NCBI GenBank assembly: GCA_031282905.1
Contig: JAITCV010000256.1
Location: 1-25,673, forward strand
Direction: 5' to 3'
Length of the DNA: 25,673 bases
Source of the DNA: Azoarcus sp.
GTDB lineage: Bacteria; Pseudomonadota; Gammaproteobacteria; Burkholderiales; Rhodocyclaceae
This document shows positions 1-6,266 of this stretch, in pieces (position 1 is the first letter of the stretch; every line of letters begins with the position of its first letter). Below the pieces are notes generated by a model. That model made no database searches. It saw only the letters and a program-made list of their open reading frames with translations, and was not told where the DNA came from. The position numbers and the translations under genes were made by a program.

Positions 1-135
1 GTAGTGCAGGTAGCCGTTGGGTTCGGGCGGGAAGCGGGTTTCTACCCGGCCATCCCATTTGCCTGCGTGGATATCATCATCGACGATGTTGCGGATGAAG
101 TTGCTGGCAGGAGCGGTGTTGTCGGCGGAGGTCAT
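1..135 (-). CDS. glnS: Glutaminyl-tRNA synthetase, N-terminal fragment (runs off the left edge)
   Basis: The reverse strand read from an ATG at 135 gives 45 uninterrupted codons up to the window edge. The product begins MTSADNTAPASNFIRNIVDD and continues through TRFPPEPNGYLHY. This matches the conserved start of bacterial class I glutaminyl-tRNA synthetase: the NFIR-I-D region, then the PPEPNGYLH signature that leads into the HIGH motif of the Rossmann fold. The last visible residue sits where the family usually has the I of HIGH-like GYLHIGHAK. The enzyme charges tRNA-Gln with glutamine in the cytoplasm. No good Shine-Dalgarno is visible before the ATG, but the match begins almost at once after it, so the start is credible. 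It is read in the same direction as secF, 177 bp downstream of it, so it may have its own promoter. Only about the first tenth of the gene is present. Confidence 0.9.
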   Translation of the reverse strand, partial: MTSADNTAPASNFIRNIVDDDIHAGKWDGRVETRFPPEPNGYLHY

Positions 136-256
136 GGAGATCAGGAATGGCCTGAAAAATACATGGAATTATGGGCGTCGCCGCGCAGGTGGCCGGCTTC
201 CTTTCGTTTGGCAAGCATGAGGCATGCAACGGTCGAAATCGCGCATGCCTTCATTC

Positions 257-273
257 CCACGGCAAGGCCGTGG
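257..273. other. Small perfect hairpin between secF and glnS
   Basis: CCACGGC and GCCGTGG form a 7-bp perfect stem with a 3-nt loop in the 177-bp gap between secF (stop at 313) and the glnS start (135). No T-run follows on either strand, so it is not a canonical intrinsic terminator. It could end secF transcription weakly or be incidental. I see nothing else in positions 136-312. Confidence 0.3.
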
Positions 274-312
274 CGGCATTTCATGGCATTATCATTGCCT
301 GCGGCGACCATG

Positions 313-1245
313 TCAGACCACGGCTTCTTGTTTTTCCACCTTGGGCTTGACGAACTGCTCGCGCGACGCGCCCAGCCACATCACCAGCGGGCTGGCGACC
401 AGTACAGAGGAATAAATACCGAAGCAGATGCCGATGGTGAGGGCCAGCGAAAAGTAGTACAGGGTTTCGCCGCCGAAGAGCAGCATCGACAGCACCATCA
501 CCTGGGTGCTGCCGTGGGTGATGACGGTACGCGAAATGGTGCTGGTGATTGCGTGGTTGATGACTTCGGGCGTGCTCATCTGGCGTTTCTTGCGGAAGGT
601 TTCGCGCACGCGGTCGAATACCACCACGGATTCGTTGACCGAGTAACCAAGCACCGCCAGCACCGCAGCCAGCACCGACAGGGAGAATTCCCACTGGAAG
701 AAAGCGAAGAAACCAAGGATGATGACGACATCGTGGAGGTTGGCGATGATCGCCGATACCGCGAAACGCCATTCGAAGCGCAACGCAAGGTAGATCATGA
801 TGCCGATGACCACCAGCAGCAGCGCCATGGCGCCATCGCTGGCCAGTTCCTTGCCGACTTGCGGGCCGACGAACTCGACCCGGCGTTGTTCGGGCCGAGC
901 GCCGCCGATTGTAGACAAGGTCTCCATCGTCTGGCTGGCGATCTTGTCGGTGTCGAGCCCCTCGCGGTTGGGCAGGCGAATCAACACGTCGCGGGCGCTG
1001 CCGAAATTCTGTACCTGGGCGTCGGGGTAGCCGTCGCGGGCAAGCGCCTGGCGTATGGGCTCGAGTTCCGGCGGTTCCGGGTAGGTGACTTCGACCAAAG
1101 TGCCGCCGGTGAATTCCACCGACAGATGCAGACCGTGGTAGACCAGGAAAAACGTCGCCAGGATGAAGGTGACGAGCGAGATCACGTTGAACGTCAACGC
1201 GTGACGCATGAACGGGATGTCTTGTTTGATGCGGAAAAATTCCAT
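313..1245 (-). CDS. secF: Protein translocase subunit SecF
   Basis: This 310-residue protein has the normal SecF length and layout. There is one N-terminal membrane segment (about residues 15-35), a periplasmic P1 domain opening with the FTGGTLVEV motif, and then five hydrophobic segments in the C-terminal half. The conserved membrane motif appears as GYSVNESVVVFDRVRETF, close to the family GYS-N-(D/E)-VVVFDR pattern. It is followed by a TISRTVITH segment corresponding to the family's SRT-(I/V)-T stretch. With SecD it forms the RND-like proton-driven accessory complex that helps preproteins finish crossing the SecYEG channel at the inner membrane. The gene starts 27 bp after the secD stop, with AAGGA about 12 nt before the ATG, so it is almost certainly cotranscribed with yajC and secD. 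Confidence 0.97.
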   Translation of the reverse strand: MEFFRIKQDIPFMRHALTFNVISLVTFILATFFLVYHGLHLSVEFTGGTLVEVTYPEPPELEPIRQALARDGYPDAQVQNFGSARDVLIRLPNREGLDTDKIASQTMETLSTIGGARPEQRRVEFVGPQVGKELASDGAMALLLVVIGIMIYLALRFEWRFAVSAIIANLHDVVIILGFFAFFQWEFSLSVLAAVLAVLGYSVNESVVVFDRVRETFRKKRQMSTPEVINHAITSTISRTVITHGSTQVMVLSMLLFGGETLYYFSLALTIGICFGIYSSVLVASPLVMWLGASREQFVKPKVEKQEAVV

Positions 1246-1272
1246 GATGGGTGTTGTCCTTGTTCCGTCCGC

Positions 1273-3171
1273 TCAATGTTTGTCCGGGCTTTCAAGCGCC
1301 ACGATGGAGCCGGTCGTGTTCCCCGGTTTCCAGACCTGGCCGATGGCAAGCGATTTCACCCGGCGATTGCCGTAGATGAAATTCACCAGCATTCTTGAAA
1401 CCAGGATCGCGCTGAACATCGAGGTCAGAATGCCCAGGCAATGCACCACGGCAAAACCGCGTACCGGTCCGGAACCGAAGATCAGCAGGGCGATGCCCGC
1501 GATCAGGGTGGTGATGTTGGAATCGAGAATGGTGTCCCAAGCGCGTTCGTAGCCCGCGGTGATCGCTGCCTGCGGGGTGGAACCGTTACGCAGTTCCTCG
1601 CGTATCCGTTCGTTGATGAGCACGTTGGAATCGATGGCCATGCCCAGGGTCAGCGCCATCGCGGCAATGCCGGGCAAGGTCAGGGTGGCTTGCAACAGTG
1701 ACAACAGCGCCACGAGCAGCAACAGGTTGGCCGCAAGCGCAAACGACGACACCACGCCGAAGATTTGATAGTAAAGGCACATGAAAACCACGATGGCCAC
1801 GAACCCCCACAGCGTGGAGTTGAAGCCCTTTTCGATGTTTTCCTTGCCGAGGCTGGGGCCGACGGTGCGCTCCTCGATGATTTCCATGGGAGCGGCGAGG
1901 CTGCCCGCGCGCAGCAGCAGCGCCACGTCGTTGGCTTCCACCGTGGTCATGTGGCCGGAAATTTGCACCCGTCCCCCGCCGATTTCGGTGCGGATGACCG
2001 GCGCGGTGACGACTTCGCCCTTGCCCTTTTCGATCAGCAGGATCGCCATGCGCTTGCCAACGTTCTCGCGGGTGAGGTCGCGGAAAATGCGCGTGCCTTG
2101 GGGATCGAAAGAGAGGAAAACCGCCGGTTCATGGTTTTCGTCGAAACCGGGCTGGGCGTCGGTCAGGCGTTCGCCGGTCAGTTCAACCTGTTTCTTGATC
2201 AGGATCGGAACGTTGCCGCGCTCGGTGTACAGCTCGGTGCCGAATGGCACGTTGCCCGCGAGCGCGCTATTCTGCGCCCCCGGAGTGTCATCGACCATCC
2301 TGAGTTCGAGCGTCGCGGTGCGGCCGAGGATTTCCTTGGCCTTGGCGACATCCTGGACACCGGGCAATTGCACCACGATGCGGTCGGCGCCCTGCTGCTG
2401 GATGACCGGCTCGGCGACACCCAGCGCATTGACTCGGTTGTTCAGGGTGGAGATGTTCTGCTTGATGGCAAACTCGCGGATGGTCTGCTGCGCTTGCAAG
2501 GAAAGGCTCACGATCAATTTGTAATCGTTGGCGCCGTCATCGCGCTCGGTCAGTTGCAACTCCGGGTTGTTTGCCTGGATGACGCCTTTCGCGGTTTCGC
2601 GCTGGGCGCTCTCGCGGAAACGCAGGTGCACGGTCTGGCCTTCACGGCCGACGCTGGCGTAGCGCGCCTTCTTGTCGCGCAGGAGGACGCGCAGGCTGGC
2701 CGCGGTGGACTCGAGCTGGCGGGTGACCGCGCCCGCCATGTCGATCTGGAACAGAAAATGCACACCACCACGCAGGTCGAGCCCCCGGTACATGGGCTGG
2801 GCACGGATCGAGCTCAGCCATGCCGGTGACGCGGACAACATATTCAGGGCGACGACATAGGAGGGGTCCTGCGGATCGGGGTTGAATGCCTGTTCGATCA
2901 CATCCTTGGCGCGGCGTTGGATGTCGTCATCGGAGAAGCGGACGCGCACGCCGCCGGCATCGACGGAAATATCGCCATGCTCGATGCCGGCATCCTTGAG
3001 GGCGGTCTCTATCTGCCCGGACACGGCGGTCGGATCGAGTTTGAATACGTGCTTGGCGCTGGATACCTGTACCGCGGGCACTTCGTCATAGAAATTGGGC
3101 AGGGTATAGACCAGCCCCCACAGCAGCACGAAACCGATGAACAGGTTTTTCCAGAGAGGGTAGCGATTCAT
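1273..3171 (-). CDS. secD: Protein translocase subunit SecD
   Basis: SecD of 632 residues. It begins MNRYPLWKNLFIGFVLLWG, the typical SecD opening membrane segment. A long periplasmic region follows, with the LDLRGGVHFLFQID motif and the P1 base and head. The C-terminal block has five further membrane segments, including GMAIDSNVLINERIREE, the conserved functional Asp region of TM4. I chose the ATG at 3171 rather than an in-frame TTG two codons earlier, because family members start M-(L)-NRYPLWK. There is no strong Shine-Dalgarno, so translation may depend on mRNA structure in the 147-nt yajC-secD gap. It works with SecF and YajC to drive late steps of protein export. The gene is intact and full length. 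Confidence 0.97.
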   Translation of the reverse strand: MNRYPLWKNLFIGFVLLWGLVYTLPNFYDEVPAVQVSSAKHVFKLDPTAVSGQIETALKDAGIEHGDISVDAGGVRVRFSDDDIQRRAKDVIEQAFNPDPQDPSYVVALNMLSASPAWLSSIRAQPMYRGLDLRGGVHFLFQIDMAGAVTRQLESTAASLRVLLRDKKARYASVGREGQTVHLRFRESAQRETAKGVIQANNPELQLTERDDGANDYKLIVSLSLQAQQTIREFAIKQNISTLNNRVNALGVAEPVIQQQGADRIVVQLPGVQDVAKAKEILGRTATLELRMVDDTPGAQNSALAGNVPFGTELYTERGNVPILIKKQVELTGERLTDAQPGFDENHEPAVFLSFDPQGTRIFRDLTRENVGKRMAILLIEKGKGEVVTAPVIRTEIGGGRVQISGHMTTVEANDVALLLRAGSLAAPMEIIEERTVGPSLGKENIEKGFNSTLWGFVAIVVFMCLYYQIFGVVSSFALAANLLLLVALLSLLQATLTLPGIAAMALTLGMAIDSNVLINERIREELRNGSTPQAAITAGYERAWDTILDSNITTLIAGIALLIFGSGPVRGFAVVHCLGILTSMFSAILVSRMLVNFIYGNRRVKSLAIGQVWKPGNTTGSIVALESPDKH

Positions 3172-3220
3172 GATCAAGAAGAGACAATAAAACCGAGGGC
3201 AATGAAGCCGAGGAAGTGTC

Positions 3221-3287
3221 TGGTTTGCGGGGAGGGCGAAGCCCGAACTTTTCCACCCAACCCGCCTTTACCCGACCCGCAAAACCA
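3221..3287. other. Structured yajC-secD intergenic region with a long inverted repeat
   Basis: TGGTTTGCGGG (3221-3231) and CCCGCAAAACCA (3276-3287) can form a stem of about 11 bp with one bulged A. Inside it, GGGC-GAA-GCCC (3234-3244) makes a second small hairpin. On the minus-strand transcript this lies between the yajC stop and the secD start. No U-run follows, so it looks more like a processing site, a translation-control element or a partial attenuator than a terminator. Confidence 0.4.
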
Positions 3288-3318
3288 TGTCAACTCTACG
3301 GCATGGGACATTGGCATT

Positions 3319-3651
3319 TCAAAGAGCTTTCAGCGTGCCCTTGGGCAAAACGGCGGCGATAGCCTGTTTCTGCACCGCCACCACGGTATTGGCGGCGACT
3401 TCGATCTGGGCGAAGTTGTCGCCCACTTCGGTCACCCGCCCGGCAATGCCGCCGCTGGTGATGATCTCATCCCCTTTGGCGAGCGTGTCAACCATGGCCT
3501 TATGCTCCTTGGCGCGCTTCGTCTGCGGCCGGATTATCACGAACCACAGCACGACGAACATCAGGATGAAGGGCAGGAAACCCATGATGCTTCCCTCCGG
3601 GGCTTTGGGGGTGGCCTCGGCGGCTTCGGCGTAAGCATTGGAAATCAGCAC
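3319..3651 (-). CDS. yajC: Preprotein translocase accessory subunit YajC
   Basis: Small inner-membrane protein of the SecDF-YajC complex. With the GTG start at 3651 it has 110 residues, the usual YajC length. It begins VLISNAYAEA, then has one membrane segment (GFLPFILMFVVLWFVIIRPQ) ending in the hallmark IIRPQ-KR-KEHK motif. A cytoplasmic domain follows with LAKGDEIITSGGIAG and a final VLPKGTLK stretch, as in the family. The start is set by GGAG six nt before the GTG and by the TATAAT box at 3695-3700. An in-frame ATG at 3714 lies upstream of that -10 box and so would not be on the transcript. The gene is first in the yajC-secD-secF cluster. The queA and tgt genes often found upstream are absent; a divergent PAS-EAL gene takes their place. 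Confidence 0.95.
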   Translation of the reverse strand: MLISNAYAEAAEATPKAPEGSIMGFLPFILMFVVLWFVIIRPQTKRAKEHKAMVDTLAKGDEIITSGGIAGRVTEVGDNFAQIEVAANTVVAVQKQAIAAVLPKGTLKAL

Positions 3652-3694
3652 GACGTACTCCGGGAAATGCGCGGAAAATGCGCGAAAACGGCGG

Positions 3695-3703
3695 ATTATA
3701 GCA
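3695..3703 (-). promoter_or_regulatory. Extended -10 promoter for yajC-secD-secF
   Basis: The minus strand reads TGCTATAAT: a perfect TATAAT preceded by the TGn extended -10 element. There is no good -35 box at 16-18 bp, which is usual for extended -10 promoters. The predicted start point is near 3688, giving a leader of about 37 nt before the yajC GTG. Confidence 0.65.
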
Positions 3704-3758
3704 GCAGCCGTCAAATATTTCCGATTACGTTTGGCTGCATCATTGGGCTCCAGTGGTT

Positions 3759-3777
3759 GTTATGGCTGGAACATAAC
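3759..3777. promoter_or_regulatory. Inverted repeat in the yajC / PAS-EAL divergent region
   Basis: GTTATG and CATAAC (6-bp arms, 7-bp spacer) lie 50-68 bp upstream of the GTG of the PAS-EAL gene, in a locally AT-richer stretch. The shape fits a dimeric regulator site. I could not place a convincing sigma70 promoter next to it. Confidence 0.3.
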
Positions 3778-3826
3778 ATTTTCATGGATAGTGTGAACAC
3801 GCCTGGGTCGTCAGTCATGCTGAAAC

Positions 3827-5095
3827 GTGAAAAATTTCCACTCACGGCTGGACGATATCCGCCGATATAACAAGCCTGGATACTTCCACATGCTGCTTCC
3901 GATGAAAGCCTTCTATCCCCAAACCGGCGACACTCCGCCCAATGAACCTTTCGTCCCCGACCTCTCGGAAGGCGCGGAAATCGGTGTTTACCTGGCCCTG
4001 CTCGAACTCATCGCCGAAGGACTGATCATCACCAGCGACGAGCGCATCATCGACGCCAACAGCGCCGCCTGCCGCCTGCTCGGGCGTAGTTATCGCCAGC
4101 TTGCCGGCCAACCGCTTGCCGACCTGTTCGCCGACGAGCGTGCCTTCCTCGACGCCCGTTCCCGCCTGCTGATCCAGGGCGAAACCCGCGGTTGCCTCAC
4201 CCTCGCCCTGCCCGACGGCCAGACGCGCACACTGCCCTATATCGCCGCGCCCCGGTTGCGCCCCGGCATTCACGCCATCATTCTTGGTTACGATCCATGG
4301 CCGATGCTGGATGCGATCGAAGCCCCGATACTCGATTGGCAGCCGCTGCGGAATTGCCCGATTGCCTTGCGCTTCCAGCCTCGCGGTTCCGTGCGCGAGC
4401 AAGCCGTCCAGGCGGGCGAAGCACTGTTTTGCTGGTCGCCCGCCGACGCCCCCCCGCAAATTTTCGACCAACTGTCTGCCGCCTGGTGCGCGGTCAACGC
4501 CAGTGGCGAAGAAGTGGAAATGGAGGATTTTTCCGCCTGGGCGCTCACCGCCGCCTGCCACGCCGCCGCAGCCTGGCGGCGCGCGGCGGATGCTGCCCCA
4601 CTGCTGTCGATCAACATCGATGCCGAACAGCTACGCAGCGGCAAATTCGCGCCTCAGGTCGGCGCGGCGCTGGCCGTCAGCCGTCTCGATCCCCGGGCTC
4701 TGGAATTGGCCATCGATGCCCGCGCCCTCGCCCTGCCCGAAGATGAACTCTCCCCATGCTTGCAAGCCCTGGCAAGACTCGGCATCCGCCTTGCGGTCGA
4801 CAATTTCGGCCTGGACTTGCTGCCGCTGGCGCTTTTCGCCCATCACCGGCTGGAAACACTCAAGCTGGCCCCGGCGCTGGTTCAGCAGATCGGCATCGAC
4901 GATGTCGGCACCGCGCAGCTCGAAGCCATCGCGCGCATGGCCGAACCGATGGGGGTGCGCGTGTTGGCCAAGGGCGTGGCCGATACGGCCCAACGTGATT
5001 TCCTGCTTGCTCTCGGCATCGAATGCCAGCAAGGCCCATTCCGTGGCGTCCCGATGGACGAGGCGGCATTCTCCAGGTTCGCCATGAAATCCTGA
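3827..5095 (+). CDS. PAS domain protein with degenerate EAL (c-di-GMP phosphodiesterase-like) domain
   Basis: Up to 422 residues from a GTG at 3827; ATGs at 3890 and 3902 are also possible, and no start has a strong Shine-Dalgarno. Residues about 55-155 form a PAS domain (GLIITSDERIIDANSAACRL). Residues about 185-420 follow the EAL fold: GEALFCW (E198-A199-L200), SINIDAEQL (N263), LELAID (293-297), VDNFG (324-328), KLAP (K346), VLAKGVA and QQGPFRG. Compared with active EAL enzymes, several metal or catalytic positions are changed. The ELEIT glutamate is Ala295, the second Asp of DDFG is Asn326, and the AEGVE glutamates are Lys382 and Ala385. I infer it cannot hydrolyse c-di-GMP and may instead bind it or a protein partner. 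No membrane segment or GGDEF domain is seen. It converges with ampD. Confidence 0.8.
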   Translation: MKNFHSRLDDIRRYNKPGYFHMLLPMKAFYPQTGDTPPNEPFVPDLSEGAEIGVYLALLELIAEGLIITSDERIIDANSAACRLLGRSYRQLAGQPLADLFADERAFLDARSRLLIQGETRGCLTLALPDGQTRTLPYIAAPRLRPGIHAIILGYDPWPMLDAIEAPILDWQPLRNCPIALRFQPRGSVREQAVQAGEALFCWSPADAPPQIFDQLSAAWCAVNASGEEVEMEDFSAWALTAACHAAAAWRRAADAAPLLSINIDAEQLRSGKFAPQVGAALAVSRLDPRALELAIDARALALPEDELSPCLQALARLGIRLAVDNFGLDLLPLALFAHHRLETLKLAPALVQQIGIDDVGTAQLEAIARMAEPMGVRVLAKGVADTAQRDFLLALGIECQQGPFRGVPMDEAAFSRFAMKS

Positions 5096-5106
5096 AGCAA
5101 GTCAAC

Positions 5107-5151
5107 GAAGCTCTGAGGAAAATGCTCAATGGTCTTTCTGCTCAGAGCTTC
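5107..5151. repeat. 11-bp perfect inverted repeat between convergent PAS-EAL gene and ampD
   Basis: GAAGCTCTGAG (5107-5117) and CTCAGAGCTTC (5141-5151) are exact reverse complements separated by 23 nt. They straddle the ampD stop codon (5126-5128). The position between converging genes suits a bidirectional terminator, but the loop is long and no T-run follows. Directly beside the right arm, on the ampD strand, is a 9-bp tandem unit GGA(A/G)TTCAA repeated twice, which makes the region look like a patched or element-derived junction. Confidence 0.5.
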
Positions 5152-5722
5152 CTTGAACTCCTTGAATTCCTGTTCGCGCCATGATTTGTGGGCGTCCTGG
5201 ATCCTTCTGCCCTGAAATCCGCCTCCAGTCGAACAGCGGCCCCGGATCGGTCTTGCGGCCTGGCGCGATGTCCGCGTGACCGGCCAGTTCGCAGCCAGGA
5301 AACCGCCGCCGCAAGCGGCGCAACAGGTCGATCAGCACCGGATACTGACGCTCATCGAACGGCAGCGTGTCGCAACCTTCGAGTTCGATGCCGATGGAAA
5401 AATCGTTGCATCGCTCGCGTCCGCGCCACGACGATACGCCGGCATGCCACGCCCGAGCTTCGAGCGGCACGAACTGGATCAGCTCGCCATCACGGCGAAT
5501 GAAGAAATGCGCCGACACCCGCAGACGCACGATGCTTACGTAATAAGGATGCGTCGCGGGGTCGAGGCGGTTGGTGAAAAGTTCGATCACCCCTGCCCCG
5601 CCGAATTCATTGGGCGGCAGGCTGATGGCGTGAATCACGATCAAGCCGATCCGTTCGCCCTCGGGACGCGCATCGCAATTGGGTGACTCGATCCGCCGTA
5701 CATCACGCAACCAGCCTTTCAT
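5126..5722 (-). CDS. ampD: 1,6-anhydro-N-acetylmuramyl-L-alanine amidase AmpD
   Basis: Cytoplasmic zinc amidase that removes the peptide from 1,6-anhydroMurNAc-peptides during peptidoglycan recycling; in many bacteria its loss derepresses AmpC beta-lactamase. The 198-residue product has the expected zinc ligands His31 (IVIHAISLPP), His149 (LAGHADIAPGRK) and Asp159 (KTDPGP), with Glu115 in GIELEG and Lys157. It also carries the family signatures LRVSAHFFIRRDG, RAWHAGVS and RERCNDFSIGIELEG. The Asn that usually follows His31 is Ala32 here. After FDWRRI (about residue 169) there is a tail of nearly 30 residues longer than usual; its end is encoded by the tandem repeat and inverted-repeat arm at the junction. 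Its ATG overlaps the upstream antitoxin-like stop (ATGA), so its translation is probably coupled to that gene. Confidence 0.95.
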   Translation of the reverse strand: MKGWLRDVRRIESPNCDARPEGERIGLIVIHAISLPPNEFGGAGVIELFTNRLDPATHPYYVSIVRLRVSAHFFIRRDGELIQFVPLEARAWHAGVSSWRGRERCNDFSIGIELEGCDTLPFDERQYPVLIDLLRRLRRRFPGCELAGHADIAPGRKTDPGPLFDWRRISGQKDPGRPQIMARTGIQGVQGSSEQKDH

Positions 5723-6036
5723 TTCATGTTTCCTTCTCCATGTTTGAACGAGCGGGGCACAGCCTTTACAAGCAGTTTCATATTCAATGCCGAAATAAGA
5801 GAAATAAACGACCGTAAGGTAGGATTGCCATTTTCACTAAACGAACGATATAACTGCTCACGAGAAACACCCATATCACGAGCAAGCTTCGACATACCTT
5901 TGGAACGAGCAACAACCCCCAAACAATGCGCTATATAAGCCGCATCGCCCGTACTGAAAGCATCATCCAAAAAATACTTAATGTCATTCTTGCCATTGAG
6001 GCATTCAGTAACACCGAAGCGAGAAGACTTGGCCAC
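5719..6036 (-). CDS. Orphan HI1420-type (HigA-like) antitoxin / HTH regulator
   Basis: A 105-residue helix-turn-helix protein resembling the probable addiction-module antidote family (HI1420/TIGR02684 type). It has an N-terminal KYFLDDAF---GDAAYIAHCLG segment, then ARSKGMSKLARDMGVSREQLYRSFSENGNPTLRSF (about residues 43-77), the characteristic Cro-like HTH with the family's SRE-LY-(A/S)-S--GNPTL pattern. The GTG at 6036 is chosen because GGAGG (CCTCC at 6046-6050 on the plus strand) lies 9 nt before it. An ATG at 6060 would place that site inside the gene. Partners in this family are RelE/HigB-like toxins encoded just upstream, but here the upstream gene is a tRNA. The stop overlaps the ampD start. 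The gene is visibly more AT-rich than its neighbours, suggesting acquisition. It may act as an autoregulator of itself and ampD. Confidence 0.8.
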   Translation of the reverse strand: MAKSSRFGVTECLNGKNDIKYFLDDAFSTGDAAYIAHCLGVVARSKGMSKLARDMGVSREQLYRSFSENGNPTLRSFISLISALNMKLLVKAVPRSFKHGEGNMK

Positions 6037-6057
6037 CTTCTGGTACCTCCAAAACCC

Positions 6058-6070
6058 CATTGGTACAATG
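6058..6070. promoter_or_regulatory. Operator-like palindrome upstream of the antitoxin gene
   Basis: CATTG-GTA-CAATG is a 5-bp perfect inverted repeat with a 3-bp spacer, 22 bp upstream of the antitoxin GTG. Antidotes of this type commonly repress their own operon through short palindromes. That makes this a good operator candidate, by inference. Confidence 0.45.
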
Positions 6071-6072
6071 TG

Positions 6073-6088
6073 GTTGTTATTTTACAAC
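6073..6088. promoter_or_regulatory. Second AT-rich inverted repeat between tRNA-Leu and antitoxin gene
   Basis: GTTGT-TATTTT-ACAAC has 5-bp arms and a 6-bp AT-only centre, starting 2 nt after the tRNA CCA end. The minus strand centre reads TAAAAT, a possible -10 box without a recognisable -35. It may serve as an operator, as promoter DNA, or as a weak 3' hairpin for the tRNA transcript. Confidence 0.35.
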
Positions 6089-6090
6089 AA

Positions 6091-6175
6091 TGGTGCCCCG
6101 AAGAGGATTTGAACCCCCACGCCTTGCGGCACTTGATCCTAAGTCAAGCGTGTCTACCAATTTCACCATCGGGGC
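6091..6175 (-). tRNA. tRNA-Leu (anticodon UAG)
   Basis: The minus strand folds as an 85-nt class II tRNA. The acceptor stem is GCCCCGA paired with TCGGGGC, and the 3' ACCA is encoded. The D-loop contains AATTGGTAGACAC. The anticodon stem CTTGA/TCAAG encloses the loop CTTAGGA, giving anticodon TAG. A long variable arm (TGCCGCAAGGCG) and a T-loop GTTCAAATC follow. It decodes CUA and wobble CUN leucine codons. It is a single-gene unit with its own promoter, and the antitoxin-ampD pair follows on the same strand. Confidence 0.97.
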
Positions 6176-6184
6176 GAGGGACGG

Positions 6185-6190
6185 ATTCTA
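6185..6190 (-). promoter_or_regulatory. -10 box of the tRNA-Leu promoter
   Basis: The minus strand carries TAGAAT ending 9 nt before the mature tRNA 5' end. A pyrimidine- and GC-rich discriminator (CCGTCCCTC) lies between them, as expected for stringently controlled stable-RNA promoters. The -35 region is poor. Confidence 0.45.
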
Positions 6191-6266
6191 GACGATTCGC
6201 GCTGTGTTCTCCATCGGCTTGGTCCAGCGTCCGGAAGACTGTGAACAACCCGCCTCCCGGAAGCAA

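Noticed and set aside
4..1398. A 464-codon plus-strand frame across glnS and secF
   Set aside because: It is antisense to two certain genes, with no domain and shadow-like composition.
5719..6090. Integrated genetic element at the tRNA-Leu with an attachment-site duplication
   Set aside because: No second copy of the tRNA 3' end, integrase or other mobile gene is visible in the window; only the AT-richer antitoxin gene hints at transfer.
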